From the NCBI RefSeq assembly GCF_000013205.1, contig NC_007775.1, forward strand, positions 1,236,501-1,300,500: a stretch of DNA of 64,000 bases, given 5' to 3'. The position numbers were made by a program, and so were the translations under genes. The notes beneath the pieces were generated by a model. The model saw only the letters and a list, made by a program, of their open reading frames with translations. It ran no database searches and was not told where the DNA came from. Below, one piece after another: positions 1-8,100 of the stretch. Numbering within the stretch: position 1 is the stretch's first letter; every line of letters begins with the position of its first letter. The stretch comes from Synechococcus sp. JA-3-3Ab (GTDB lineage Bacteria; Cyanobacteriota; Cyanobacteriia; Thermostichales; Thermostichaceae).

Positions 1-322
1 ACTCCCCTTTCTCTTTGTTGAAAAGGGTGAGGCCAAGAATGTCAGTCGGCAAGAGGTCGCTGGTAAATTGAATTCGCTGAAACTTGGCCCCCAAGCTGCG
101 GGCAATGGCCCGCGCCAACGTGGTTTTGCCTACTCCCGGCACGTCCTCCAGGAGGACATGGCCTTCCGCCACCAGGGCCGTCACCACGGCCTGCACCACC
201 CGTGGCTTGCCTTGAAACACCGACTCGACGTTGGCGATCAGCTTGCCGATCTGCTGCCGCAAAGTTTGCAATCGCTCCGCCGGGATCCGCGCTGAACCGG
301 ACAGGGTGCCAACACTTGCCAT
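1..322 (-). CDS. MoxR-family AAA+ ATPase (partial, runs off the window)
   Basis: The minus strand from an ATG at 322 reads MASVGTLSGSARIPAE and stays open to the window edge, giving about 107 N-terminal residues of a MoxR-type AAA+ ATPase. A Walker A motif, GVGKTT, lies near residues 63-68, preceded by HVLLEDVP, and followed by LARAIARSLG and a RIQFTSDLLPTDILG segment typical of MoxR proteins. These ATPases usually act as chaperones that insert metals or activate von Willebrand-domain partners. Walker B, the sensors and any such partner lie outside the window. The gene diverges from the Rrf2 regulator to its right, so the roughly 120 bp between them should hold both promoters. Confidence 0.9.
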   Translation of the reverse strand, partial: MASVGTLSGSARIPAERLQTLRQQIGKLIANVESVFQGKPRVVQAVVTALVAEGHVLLEDVPGVGKTTLARAIARSLGAKFQRIQFTSDLLPTDILGLTLFNKEKGE

Positions 323-442
323 AAACCACTCCCAAAGGGGCCTATTCCACCATACAGGCCCAACCCACCGGCAACCCAAAGGGGATCCCACAAAACCCCG
401 GTGGAAAACCGGAGTATCATAGACCTGATCCTTGCAGGAAGG

Positions 443-892
443 ATGGGTATTTTGGAACTGTCTTGTAAAAGTGAGTACGCTCTCCTGGCCCTTCTGGAGT
501 TGGCCCAGCACTACCATGACGGCCGGGTATTGCAGATTAAGGAGATCGCAGCCCACCAGTCGATTCCCGACCGCTATCTGGAGCAGTTGCTGGCCACGCT
601 GCGCAGGCAGGGCCTGGTACGTAGCCAGCGGGGCGCCAAAGGAGGTTACTCTCTGGCTCGACCGCCCTGGCAGATCTCCCTATTGGACATCATTCAGGCC
701 ATCGAGGGAGAAGATCTCACCCGCCCCCGCGACTTGCCCAGCGGCGATCTCTCGCCGGAGCGCCAGGTGCTCTGGCAGGCTTGGCAAGATGCCCAGGCGG
801 CAGCGGTGGGCATTCTCCAAAAAACGACCTTGCAAGACCTCTGCGACCGGCAGGCGCAACAGCAACAGGCCAGGTTGATGTACTACATCTAG
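443..892 (+). CDS. Rrf2-family transcriptional regulator
   Basis: The protein is about 149 residues. Its N-terminus ELSCKSEYALLALLELA followed by IKEIAAHQSIPDRYLEQLL and LVRSQRGAKGGYSLARP is the winged helix-turn-helix of Rrf2 regulators (IscR, NsrR, RirA, CymR). The ATG at 443 directly abuts an AGGAAGG ribosome-binding site. A TTG at 452 would give better spacing and the family-like start M-ELSCKSEYALL. I do not see the three-cysteine cluster that binds Fe-S in IscR: only single cysteines near the start and near the C-terminus (LCDRQAQQQQ) are visible, so redox sensing is doubtful. Its targets are unknown, and it diverges from the MoxR gene. Confidence 0.85.
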   Translation: MGILELSCKSEYALLALLELAQHYHDGRVLQIKEIAAHQSIPDRYLEQLLATLRRQGLVRSQRGAKGGYSLARPPWQISLLDIIQAIEGEDLTRPRDLPSGDLSPERQVLWQAWQDAQAAAVGILQKTTLQDLCDRQAQQQQARLMYYI

Positions 893-1045
893 AGGAAGCT
901 GCCGGTGTCGATGCCCTGGGCTTGGCCTCCTCTCAAGAGGGTGAGTACCTCTTCCCGCCGAGGCGGACGAGAGGGGCTGGGATCCCTGTCAAGTTTTGGG
1001 TTATCCTGAAACCCATTGCCTCTTGAATTGCTTCCTTTGCATTCC

Positions 1046-1960
1046 ATGACCTTTCGCTCCCCTCGCTCTCAGGCTGCCGATACGTTTTCTTCGGAAGATT
1101 TTGCCAAGGCTCTGGAGGCGCAAAGCCTTGACTTTCGACCGGGACAGGTGGTGCGAGGCCGCATCTTCCAGCACCAGAACGATGGGGCGCTGGTGGATAT
1201 CGGCGGCAAGTCGCCGGCCTTTTTGCCCCTGAAAGAAGCCGGGATCCGCTCAGGAGAGGATTTGAGCGAGCTTTTTCCCCTCAAAAGCGAAGCCGATTTT
1301 CTCATCTTGCGAGAGGACTCGGAAGGGCAAATCGTACTCTCGGCGCGGCGGCTGCGGCTGAAGCGACTTTGGGAGGAGCTGGCCGAAAAACAGACCAACG
1401 GCCAGACGGTAACTGCCCTGGTGATCGGCACCAACAAGGGCGGGGTTCTGGTGGACGTGCAGGGGCTGCGGGGCTTTATTCCTCGCTCGCATCTCAACCA
1501 ACGGGAAAATCTAGAAGAGCTGGTGGGCCAATCGCTGACCGCCAGTTTGTTGGAGGTCAACCCCGCTGCCAACAAGCTGGTGCTCTCCCAGCGAGTAGCG
1601 CGACAAGCTGAGAGCCTGGGAATCTACACCACCGGTCAGGTGGTGCGGGGCAAGGTCAGCGCCCTCAAGCCCTTCGGCGTTTTCGTGGAGCTGGAGGAGG
1701 GGGGCAGCGGGCTGTTGCCCATCAAGCAGGTCAGCCAAAGCTTTGTCGCCTCCTTATCCGACTTGTTCCAGCCCGGTCAGCCGCTCAAGGCCGTGGTCAT
1801 CGATGTGGATGAGGCCAAAGGGCGGGTAGCGCTCTCTCTGCGGGTGTTGGAAAAATACCCCGGCGAGGTGTTAGAGCAACTGGCCCTCATTACCGAGGAA
1901 GCTGAAGAGCGGGCCGGCAAACTGAAGGGGAGAATCACGTCCGAGGGCAAGGTCATTTAA
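1046..1960 (+). CDS. Short ribosomal protein S1 (three S1 domains)
   Basis: The product is 304 residues from the ATG at 1046 (an in-frame TTG at 1016 is possible). It contains three OB-fold S1 RNA-binding repeats. The first begins GQVVRGRIFQHQNDGALVDI, the second TVTALVIGTNKGGVLVDV, and the third GQVVRGKVSALKPFGVFVEL. Cyanobacteria normally have a larger S1 and a second, roughly 300-residue paralogue (Rps1b type); the length here fits the latter. The role is mRNA binding at the 30S subunit or a related RNA-binding function. It follows the Rrf2 gene by about 150 bp on the same strand but need not be cotranscribed. Confidence 0.88.
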   Translation: MTFRSPRSQAADTFSSEDFAKALEAQSLDFRPGQVVRGRIFQHQNDGALVDIGGKSPAFLPLKEAGIRSGEDLSELFPLKSEADFLILREDSEGQIVLSARRLRLKRLWEELAEKQTNGQTVTALVIGTNKGGVLVDVQGLRGFIPRSHLNQRENLEELVGQSLTASLLEVNPAANKLVLSQRVARQAESLGIYTTGQVVRGKVSALKPFGVFVELEEGGSGLLPIKQVSQSFVASLSDLFQPGQPLKAVVIDVDEAKGRVALSLRVLEKYPGEVLEQLALITEEAEERAGKLKGRITSEGKVI

Positions 1961-2460
1961 CCCATACCGACTGCCAAGGCGCTCCTGGGCGAGCCTTCCG
2001 GATCCCTGGGCTGGGCCTCACCCAAGACTTGGCGCCGATCCCCCAATCCCGCCAGCAGCAGGGGACCTTTCGTAGCCACCGGCTGTGGAAACAGCACCCC
2101 TTATCCCTGATGCTCAGCTTCCCTCTCCCTCTGGGAGGGGGGCTGGATCCTATGTCCTGCCAGCATCAACTCCCTGGCACTGCGGAGCCCTGGGGGGCTG
2201 TTTCAAACTTGTACAGAGTGGCAATGCCGTGAACAGCAACTGAGGCTGGGGTGTTGTCTATACGCGATGCTGGCGCAACAGAGATGAAGAGATTTCCTTA
2301 CCAATCCTCCGCTATTGCGTTTCCGTGCAAATCTTAGGTTGGAAATGCTCAAATTAGGACACAGCAAGGGTTTTAGCTATTGCCGCCACTGAGGAAATAG
2401 CCAGAATAAGAGTAGCTATTGACCCAGCAATGGGCGCTACGACAACTTGGTGAATGCACG
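1961..2460. other. Intergenic region, no gene seen
   Basis: This 500-base gap has no convincing reading frame. It contains two GGATCC sites, a C-rich then G-rich stretch near 2120-2145 that could fold, and near 2375-2425 a direct repeat of TAGCTATTG with GCTATT/AATAGC as a small inverted repeat. The last 200 bases are AT-richer and probably hold the promoter and leader of the S-layer-homology gene. Confidence 0.5.
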
Positions 2461-3681
2461 ATGTTTCCCTCTCTGTTGACCCCACGCACAGCCGGCCTAC
2501 TCCTATCGGGAGCCGCACTGGGCATCCACTGCCAGGTGGCCATGGCCGCTCCTTTTCGCGACACCTTTGGCCACTGGGCGCAAGCCTATATCGAGACCCT
2601 CTCCTCTCAAGGGGTGTTGAACGGCTTCCCGGATGGCACCTTCCGTCCCAACGAGCCGGTGACCCGCGCTCAGTTTGCCACCCTTGTCACCACTGCCTTT
2701 CGCCTTCGCAACACCTCTGGTACCTTCATCGGCTTTCGGGATGTGCCTCCCAGCCACTGGGCGGCCAATGCTATCTCCACGGCGGCAGCCAACAACTTGG
2801 TGGCCGGCTTCCCAGACGGCACCTTCCGACCCGAACAGCCCGTTACTCGCACCGAGGCGCTGGTGATCCTGACTAACGCCCTTGGCAACACGAGTGCCAT
2901 CCCCGCGGCTCAGCCGAGCGAGCTGTTCAGCCGCTACCGCGACGCGGCAGCCATTCCCAACTGGGCCCTGGCACAACTTGCAGCCGCCAACCGTGCCGGC
3001 CTGATTGTCAATTACCCGGATCCTATGCTTTTGGAGCCGAACCGCCCTGCCACCCGTGCCGAGGTGGCCGCTTTTACCCACCAGGCCCTGCTCAATCGGG
3101 GATCCCTGGTGGCCCAGAACCCGAGCAGTTGGGTTTCCACCCCCCCGGCGGGCTTTGACCTGCGCCTTTCCACGCTGGCGGCGGGCACCCTGATGCAGAC
3201 CACCACCCCCTTCAACGAGCGCCTCTTCATCGCCCCCAACGAAACTCGCCCCCTGTCCTTGATCGTCCGCAACCCGATTCGCAACGCCCAGGGGGATATT
3301 CTGGTGCCTTTCGGCTCGCGGGTGGATGGCCGCTTTGAGCCGGCCCCAGGGGGCACCCGTTTTGTGGCGGAAAGCATCATCGCCAACAACCAACTGTTCC
3401 CCTTGGCTGCCCAATCGGACATCATTCACGATGTCAAGGATCCCCGCTACACCACCACGGGCAAAATCATCCAAGATGCGGCCATCGGCGCGGCAGCGGG
3501 CGCCATTCTCGGCTTGGTGACCGGCGACAATGCCATTGCCACAGAAGAAGTGCTGGGGGCTGGGGTGGCCGGAGCGGTGATCGGCAACGTCACGGCGCCA
3601 CAGGTGGTAGTTTTGGATCCCAACCAGGTGATCGAGCTGCGCCTCACCCAGGATCTGGCGCTGGTCCCTCAATCCCGCTAG
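2461..3681 (+). CDS. S-layer homology (SLH) domain protein, exported
   Basis: From the ATG at 2461 the 406-residue product begins with a signal peptide (hydrophobic TAGLLLSGAALGIHCQVAMAA, cleavage probably after AMA). Three SLH repeats follow: FRDTFGHWAQAYIETLSSQG with GFPDGTFRPNEPVTRAQF, then FRDVPPSHWAANAI with GFPDGTFRPEQPVTRTEA, then a weaker YRDAAAIPNWALAQLAAANR copy. SLH domains bind cell-wall polymers. The C-terminal half has no barrel I can identify but carries a glycine/alanine-rich segment (IGAAAGAILGLVTGDN) resembling glycine-zipper membrane regions. The role is probably an outer-membrane/peptidoglycan anchor. An in-frame TTG at 2419 was rejected because the signal peptide begins at 2461. 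Confidence 0.85.
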   Translation: MFPSLLTPRTAGLLLSGAALGIHCQVAMAAPFRDTFGHWAQAYIETLSSQGVLNGFPDGTFRPNEPVTRAQFATLVTTAFRLRNTSGTFIGFRDVPPSHWAANAISTAAANNLVAGFPDGTFRPEQPVTRTEALVILTNALGNTSAIPAAQPSELFSRYRDAAAIPNWALAQLAAANRAGLIVNYPDPMLLEPNRPATRAEVAAFTHQALLNRGSLVAQNPSSWVSTPPAGFDLRLSTLAAGTLMQTTTPFNERLFIAPNETRPLSLIVRNPIRNAQGDILVPFGSRVDGRFEPAPGGTRFVAESIIANNQLFPLAAQSDIIHDVKDPRYTTTGKIIQDAAIGAAAGAILGLVTGDNAIATEEVLGAGVAGAVIGNVTAPQVVVLDPNQVIELRLTQDLALVPQSR

Positions 3682-3780
3682 CGGCGCGGGGGTGTCCGTT
3701 GCAACAAGACACAGGCGATACAACTTCGTCACCGTCTTTCCATCGGTGAAGCTGGGCGTTGCCTCGATCCCCAACTCCGT

Positions 3781-3812
3781 ATCCCCCCGTACACGGGGGG
3801 ATATAGGGGGGG
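3781..3812. repeat. C/G-rich hairpin repeat, copy 1
   Basis: The core is CCCCCCGT-AC-ACGGGGGG, a near-perfect palindrome, followed by ATATAGGGGGGG. Related copies are at 4991-5031, 6981-7021 and 9396-9429. It sits between the convergent SLH and ExoD genes, where it could act as a transcript-end hairpin. Confidence 0.75.
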
Positions 3813-3838
3813 CCGGGGTTGGGAGTGAGGGCAAAAGG

Positions 3839-4480
3839 CTATCTTCTCAGCCAATCCAACAGAGTCGTTCCCCCCAGCCACAGGCCCACCAAAATGGAAG
3901 TGGTCAGCAGCCCCGCCGCCACACAGATCAGGGATCCCAAGCTGCACAGGATCCCGTCCTCTTCGAGGAGGCCAAAGGCGGTGACGAAGACCCCCATCGC
4001 CGGCAGGGTGTTGGTGCCGGGCACGGGAATGATCATGGAAATACCCATCAAGCTGATCAAGGTGCTCAGCCAGACCTGGCCCAGGCGGCTGGTGCAGACT
4101 GGTTGCCAACGGGGGCAGGCAACTTTTTCAATGCGCTGCAACCACGGGATCCCGGCCTGCACCCACTTTTGAAATTGCTTCCGTTCAATGGATGTCTGCA
4201 GCACCCATGGCGGCAGCCAGGGGGTGGTTCGCCCCGCCAGCATTTGTAGGGCCAGCAGCAGAATAACCACGCCAAAGGGAGTGGAATAGCCAGGAGCTGG
4301 CAGAGGCAGAGCAGAAGGGAAGGAGAGCACCGCCAAAAACAAGCCAAAGCTGCGCTCGCCCGCCAGTTTGAGAATCTCTTCAAGGCGGATGGGTGGGGAT
4401 CCCTCTGGGTAAGGCTCGGGCTGCTCTGGATGGGCGGGAAGGCAGGCAAATCGGGCCAGCTCTTGCGATAGACGAGCCAT
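3839..4480 (-). CDS. ExoD-family exopolysaccharide synthesis protein
   Basis: The protein is 213 residues and starts MARLSQELARFACLPAH at 4480. The family pattern is visible: RLEEILKLAGERSFGLFLAV, then FPSALPLPAPGYSTPFG, hydrophobic VVILLLALQMLAGR, and a C-terminal pair of membrane segments (LSTLISLMGISMIIPVPGTNT and ICVAAGLLTTSILVGLWLGG). ExoD proteins are inner-membrane proteins named from a rhizobial exopolysaccharide locus; their biochemical role is unclear. The frame remains open upstream as far as 5047, but that extension is antisense to another reading frame and lacks family features. Confidence 0.85.
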   Translation of the reverse strand: MARLSQELARFACLPAHPEQPEPYPEGSPPIRLEEILKLAGERSFGLFLAVLSFPSALPLPAPGYSTPFGVVILLLALQMLAGRTTPWLPPWVLQTSIERKQFQKWVQAGIPWLQRIEKVACPRWQPVCTSRLGQVWLSTLISLMGISMIIPVPGTNTLPAMGVFVTAFGLLEEDGILCSLGSLICVAAGLLTTSILVGLWLGGTTLLDWLRR

Positions 4481-4579
4481 AGGGGGGGGCTGCAAACGGT
4501 TTGGGAGCCAACGATAGCCTACTGCAAATCCAAGGTTTGTTGGATATCTTGAACAAAGGGGTGGTCTTGGAGGGGTAAG

Positions 4580-5065
4580 ATGAGCGGCGAAGCGCTGGGC
4601 AAAAGGTTGGCTAGCGGTAGCCTTGGAGAAGGTCTGGGGAAGCATGCTCCGCTCAGCAAGGGAATAGGCAGGTTGGGGGGGACGCTGTTGCTGGGATCCC
4701 TGTTGGTGGCAGGGCGCGGTGTGGCCCTGGCCGAAGCGCAGTTGGAGGTGGGTACCTCCACCACCTTGCCCCCGCAGGCGGCGCCGCCGGTGTTGCCTCC
4801 CCCGCCGGTGGGAGTTCGACAAATTAGAGAGGATACCGATCCTGAGCAAACCGCCGATATGCCCCTTTCCCTTCTGGCCGAGCAGGTGCTGGAGGCGGTG
4901 TGCGAAGCGCAAATCGATCCCCAACGGGCCCTGGCCCTCATGCCCGACCTGAGCGAGTCCCACATCCGCGCTGCCTGTCCCAAGCGGCTGGCCCCCCAGT
5001 CCCTCCGTAGACGGGGGGATATAGGGGGGGGAGTACAGGCCGGTCAAAGCTTGGCGAAATTGTAG
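4580..5065 (+). CDS. Small exported protein of unknown function
   Basis: This 161-residue frame starts with ATG at 4580. It has a long charged N-region and then a hydrophobic stretch (LGGTLLLGSLLVAGRGVALA) ending in ALAEA, consistent with a signal peptide or membrane anchor. A proline-rich spacer follows, then a compact segment LAEQVLEAVCEAQIDPQRAL...SESHIRAACPKR that looks like a real folded unit with two cysteines. I do not recognise the family. The last 25 or so residues (SLRRRGDIGGG onward) are encoded by the C/G-rich dispersed repeat, so the original stop may have been displaced. It ends overlapping the 3' end of the convergent GvpF/L gene by 22 bases. Confidence 0.5.
   Translation: MSGEALGKRLASGSLGEGLGKHAPLSKGIGRLGGTLLLGSLLVAGRGVALAEAQLEVGTSTTLPPQAAPPVLPPPPVGVRQIREDTDPEQTADMPLSLLAEQVLEAVCEAQIDPQRALALMPDLSESHIRAACPKRLAPQSLRRRGDIGGGVQAGQSLAKL
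4991..5031. repeat. C/G-rich hairpin repeat, copy 2
   Basis: This copy shares CCCCCCAGTCCC and GACGGGGGGATATAGGGGGG with the copies at 3781 and 6981. It lies inside the 3' end of the small exported-protein gene, whose frame reads through it. Confidence 0.7.
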
Positions 5066-5790
5066 GGAGCGGTGAAATTGTTGTAGCGAATGCGCAGCCG
5101 TCCCTGAAAGGCTCGATCCAGCTCCTCCACTTTTTGGGCAAAAGCCGGCTCATCTTCCCAGTTGATGAGAAACGAGCTGTTGTAGGCCATGTTTTCCGTA
5201 AGCAGCTCTCCCTCGACGCGATCGCTGGCCAGAGAGCCGAGGGCGGCTGTGAAGGTTTGGGCAATGTGTTGGCGCCGTTGCTCCAGCATTTGCTCCAGAG
5301 CCTGCCCAATTTCCACTACTGCATCTAGCCCCAAGGGGGTGCCAGCCATTTCGTCCCGCCGGGCTTTCAGGGCCGGGTTTTCCTCTAGCCCCAATTGGAG
5401 CTCTTGCTGGGGATCCCAGAAGACTTTTACCCCCACCTCCCGTTTGCCCTCCAGGCGCTGCAGCAGGGCCAGCAGATCGGCCAAGTGCGGTTTGATCAAA
5501 TCCTGCTCTACCTGATCCCAGCCGCTCACCACCAGGCCAAATTGCAGCGGCAGCAGGGCGCGGTATCCCTCGCTCATCACGGTTTCTAGGACAGCTTCGT
5601 GGGCCAGCAGATTGGCCCGGCTGGCCAAGTAGCGCTCCTGGCGAGCCTGGGAATAGAGAAAGGCCAAAGATCCCAGCACGTGAATCCCCACCGGCTGCTT
5701 GTCCAGCCCCACCACATTCAGGTGGCGCGGGCCGGGGGCAGCGACGATCCCGTAGAGATAGAGGGTGCTATTGGGATTTGCCGTTGGCAT
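5044..5790 (-). CDS. GvpL/GvpF-family gas vesicle protein
   Basis: The 248-residue product reads STLYLYGIVAAPGP near the start and LPLQFGLVV in the middle, ending RLRIRYNNFTAPYNFAKL, the GvpF/L pattern in which the C-terminal strand ends in GPxPPYNF-like residues. GvpF and GvpL are minor structural or assembly proteins of gas vesicles. I chose ATG 5790 because GGAG lies about 12 bases upstream; ATG 5802 would abut it. The start overlaps the end of the upstream pyrophosphorylase gene by 23 bases, so the two are probably translationally coupled. No gvpA or other gvp gene is in the window. Confidence 0.85.
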   Translation of the reverse strand: MPTANPNSTLYLYGIVAAPGPRHLNVVGLDKQPVGIHVLGSLAFLYSQARQERYLASRANLLAHEAVLETVMSEGYRALLPLQFGLVVSGWDQVEQDLIKPHLADLLALLQRLEGKREVGVKVFWDPQQELQLGLEENPALKARRDEMAGTPLGLDAVVEIGQALEQMLEQRRQHIAQTFTAALGSLASDRVEGELLTENMAYNSSFLINWEDEPAFAQKVEELDRAFQGRLRIRYNNFTAPYNFAKL

Positions 5791-6889
5791 GGCTGCGAGC
5801 ATCTCCGATCAACCAGGTGAGGTTGGACTCTTCCGTGTCGATGGCATTGCCATCGGAGGAAATACAGTAGCGACCCATCACCATCTGGTGGCGCAGGGTA
5901 ACTCCTGCAGCGATTTGGGTGTAGTTGAAGATGAGGCTGCCATCCAGCGTACACCCTTCGTTCAACACACAGCCGTAGCCAATGGCTGTGGGGCCGATGA
6001 GCTTCACCCCGTCTGCCAGGTAAGTGCTGGCCCCAATGTAGACCGGCGGCTCGATATGGATGCGATCCCAGTTGGCGCGGATGTTGATCCCCGTCCAGAC
6101 GCCGGGCCGAATCTGGATCCCGGGCACCTTGACCCCCTTGATCTCGCCGCGCAGCACCTTCTGTACCGCCAGCCAGTAGTCAGGGGTACGGCCAATGTCC
6201 ACCCACTGGAAGTCGGCCTTGAGGCCGTAGAAGGGGGCGCCGGCTTTCACCAAGGCGGGGAAGAGATCGCTGCCGATGTCATAGGGGCAGCCGGGGGGGA
6301 TGTAGTCCAGGACTTCTGGCTCGAACACGTAGATGCCGGTGTTGATGGTGTTGCTGAGGGCCTCTTCCTGCCTGGGTTTTTCTTGGAAGGCGGTGACCCG
6401 GCCCGTCGCATCGGTTACCACCACGCCATAGCTGGAGACTTGGCTGGGATCCACCTCTCGCAACACCACCGTGGCCAATGCCCCCTTAGATTTGTGAAAG
6501 TTGACCACCTGGGTCAGGTTGAGGTCGATCAGGGCATCGCCGCAGAGCACCACGAAGGTGCTGTCGAAAAAACCGGAAAAATCCTGGATCTTGCGCATGC
6601 CACCGGCGGATCCCAGGGGTTCGGCCACCGGCTGGCCGTTCTCGAAGTGGCCCTCGAAGGAAAAGCCGATGTGTACTCCCCACTGCTGGCCATCGCGAAA
6701 GTAGTCTTCGATCTGGTGAGCGAGGTGGCTGGTGTTGATCATGATTTGGTCGAACCCATGTTCCCGCAGCAGCTCCACCAAGAACTCCATGACCGGCTTG
6801 TGCAAAATCGGGATCATCGGCTTGGGCATCATGTAGGTGATGGGCCGTACCCGCGTCCCTTTGCCGGCTGCCAGGATCATGGCTTTCAT
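5768..6889 (-). CDS. Nucleotidyltransferase: mannose-1-phosphate guanylyltransferase type
   Basis: The 373-residue protein begins MKAMILAAGKGTRVRP, the nucleotide-binding signature GxGTRxxP of sugar-phosphate nucleotidyltransferases, followed by MMPKPMIPILHKPVME. FVVLCGDALID carries the metal-binding Asp, and FQEKP and NTGIYVFEPEVL follow. The C-terminal third (VYIGASTYLADGVKLIGPTAIG) is a left-handed beta-helix of hexapeptide repeats. It would make GDP-mannose or a related NDP-sugar for polysaccharide or glycoprotein synthesis; the exact base and sugar cannot be read from sequence. It is followed by, and overlaps, the GvpF/L gene. Confidence 0.88.
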   Translation of the reverse strand: MKAMILAAGKGTRVRPITYMMPKPMIPILHKPVMEFLVELLREHGFDQIMINTSHLAHQIEDYFRDGQQWGVHIGFSFEGHFENGQPVAEPLGSAGGMRKIQDFSGFFDSTFVVLCGDALIDLNLTQVVNFHKSKGALATVVLREVDPSQVSSYGVVVTDATGRVTAFQEKPRQEEALSNTINTGIYVFEPEVLDYIPPGCPYDIGSDLFPALVKAGAPFYGLKADFQWVDIGRTPDYWLAVQKVLRGEIKGVKVPGIQIRPGVWTGINIRANWDRIHIEPPVYIGASTYLADGVKLIGPTAIGYGCVLNEGCTLDGSLIFNYTQIAAGVTLRHQMVMGRYCISSDGNAIDTEESNLTWLIGDARSHANGKSQ

Positions 6890-6980
6890 GCCGTCCTCTC
6901 TCCTCCGGGTCTATCGTCTCCTGACTTTATCATCCCAGGATCGGCAGTCTGGATAACAGAAGAGGGTTTTCGCTCTGGGC

Positions 6981-7021
6981 TGGCCCCCCAGTCCCCCCGT
7001 GTACGGGGGGATAGAGGGGGG
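6981..7021. repeat. C/G-rich hairpin repeat, copy 3
   Basis: TGGCCCCCCAGTCCCCCC then GTGTACGGGGGGATAGAGGGGGG. The copy sits in the divergent intergenic region between the nucleotidyltransferase and hisG, so a terminator role is less likely at this site than at copy 1. Confidence 0.75.
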
Positions 7022-7145
7022 AATCGCCGCCAAGAGGCCGATCCTCTACAATCGAGGGGAAGCAACGCCCGCAACTGCTCTGCCGCTGTCAAGGCTTGAC
7101 TCTCTATCTAGCCCTGGCAAGAGCAGGGATCCCGGACATCCTTCT

Positions 7146-7901
7146 ATGTCGATGGCTTTCGGCCTCAGCCCCGCCCCGCATCCCGATACCCCAGGTTGCC
7201 GTTCCGCCGGCCAGCCGATCACCATTGCCCTGGCCAAGGGAGCCTTGCTGGCCGACGCTATCCGCTGCTTGCAACAGGTGGGGATCGATTTCAGTCGCTT
7301 TTTGGATCCCGGCAACCGCCTGCTGCGGATTGAATCGCCCACCCAGCTCAACGGGCAACGCTACGAGGCGCTGCTGGTGCGCAACCACGACGTGCCGGTG
7401 TATGTGGAGTACGGCCAGGCCCAACTGGGCATCGTCGGCTACGACGTCTTGCGGGAGCGCTATGCCGGCAGCGAGGTGCGAGTGGCCCACCTGCTGGATC
7501 TGAAGTTCGGCCACTGTCGCATGTCGGTGGCTCTTCGCCAAGAAAGTCCCTACACCTCGGCGGCCCAGTTGCCTCCCCATGCCCGCGTGGCTTCCAAGTT
7601 TGTCGGCTGCGCCCGCGAGTATTTTGACCGGTTGGATTTGCCGGTGGAAATTATCTCCCTCTACGGCTCAGTGGAACTGGCTCCCATCACCGGCATGGCC
7701 GATGCGATTGTGGACTTGGTGGCCACCGGACGTACCCTGAGGGAAAACGGCCTGGTGGAACGGGACTGCCTTTTCGAGAGCACCGCCCGCTTGATCGCCC
7801 ATCCCACCAGCTACCGCGTCAACCAACAGCCCATCGGCGAGCTGGTGAACCAGATTCGGGAGCGCTGGCTGGGATCCCTGGTGGCGAGTGGCCCGCTTTG
7901 A
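7146..7901 (+). CDS. hisG: ATP phosphoribosyltransferase, short form (catalytic subunit)
   Basis: The first enzyme of histidine synthesis joins ATP and PRPP. The 251-residue product has [22 protein letters not shown] at the N-terminus, a central [10 protein letters not shown]-like segment ([14 protein letters not shown]), [13 protein letters not shown], and the PRPP-binding loop [15 protein letters not shown]. It lacks the C-terminal regulatory ACT-like domain, so it is the short form that needs HisZ; no hisZ is in the window. The ATG at 7146 was chosen (a second is at 7152). A frame open from 6999 crosses the C/G-rich repeat and was not used. Confidence 0.95.
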   Translation: MSMAFGLSPAPHPDTPGCRSAGQPITIALAKGALLADAIRCLQQVGIDFSRFLDPGNRLLRIESPTQLNGQRYEALLVRNHDVPVYVEYGQAQLGIVGYDVLRERYAGSEVRVAHLLDLKFGHCRMSVALRQESPYTSAAQLPPHARVASKFVGCAREYFDRLDLPVEIISLYGSVELAPITGMADAIVDLVATGRTLRENGLVERDCLFESTARLIAHPTSYRVNQQPIGELVNQIRERWLGSLVASGPL

Positions 7902-8100
7902 GGGGGCCGCGAGGTCTTTGTAGAAGGGCAGGGGTCGGCAATCCAAGAAGTAGGAAAACGCAGCTACCCGACAGCTCTGCCTGGCCAGGAAACTTCTGCA
8001 AGCCCGGCCAAAGAGGGGATCACTATTGCGTACAATAGGGGCATTCGGGCTTATTTTCCCCAGCAGCATTGAGATTAAAACAGGTTTTTCGAGGTTGATT

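Noticed and set aside
2503-3834. 443-codon open frame antisense to the SLH protein gene
   Set aside because: It is the reverse of a GC-rich gene with a clear signal peptide and three SLH repeats; the antisense product has no recognisable features.
5765-7099. 444-codon plus-strand frame opposite the nucleotidyltransferase
   Set aside because: It is antisense to GAGKGTR-type nucleotidyltransferase motifs and crosses the C/G-rich repeat.
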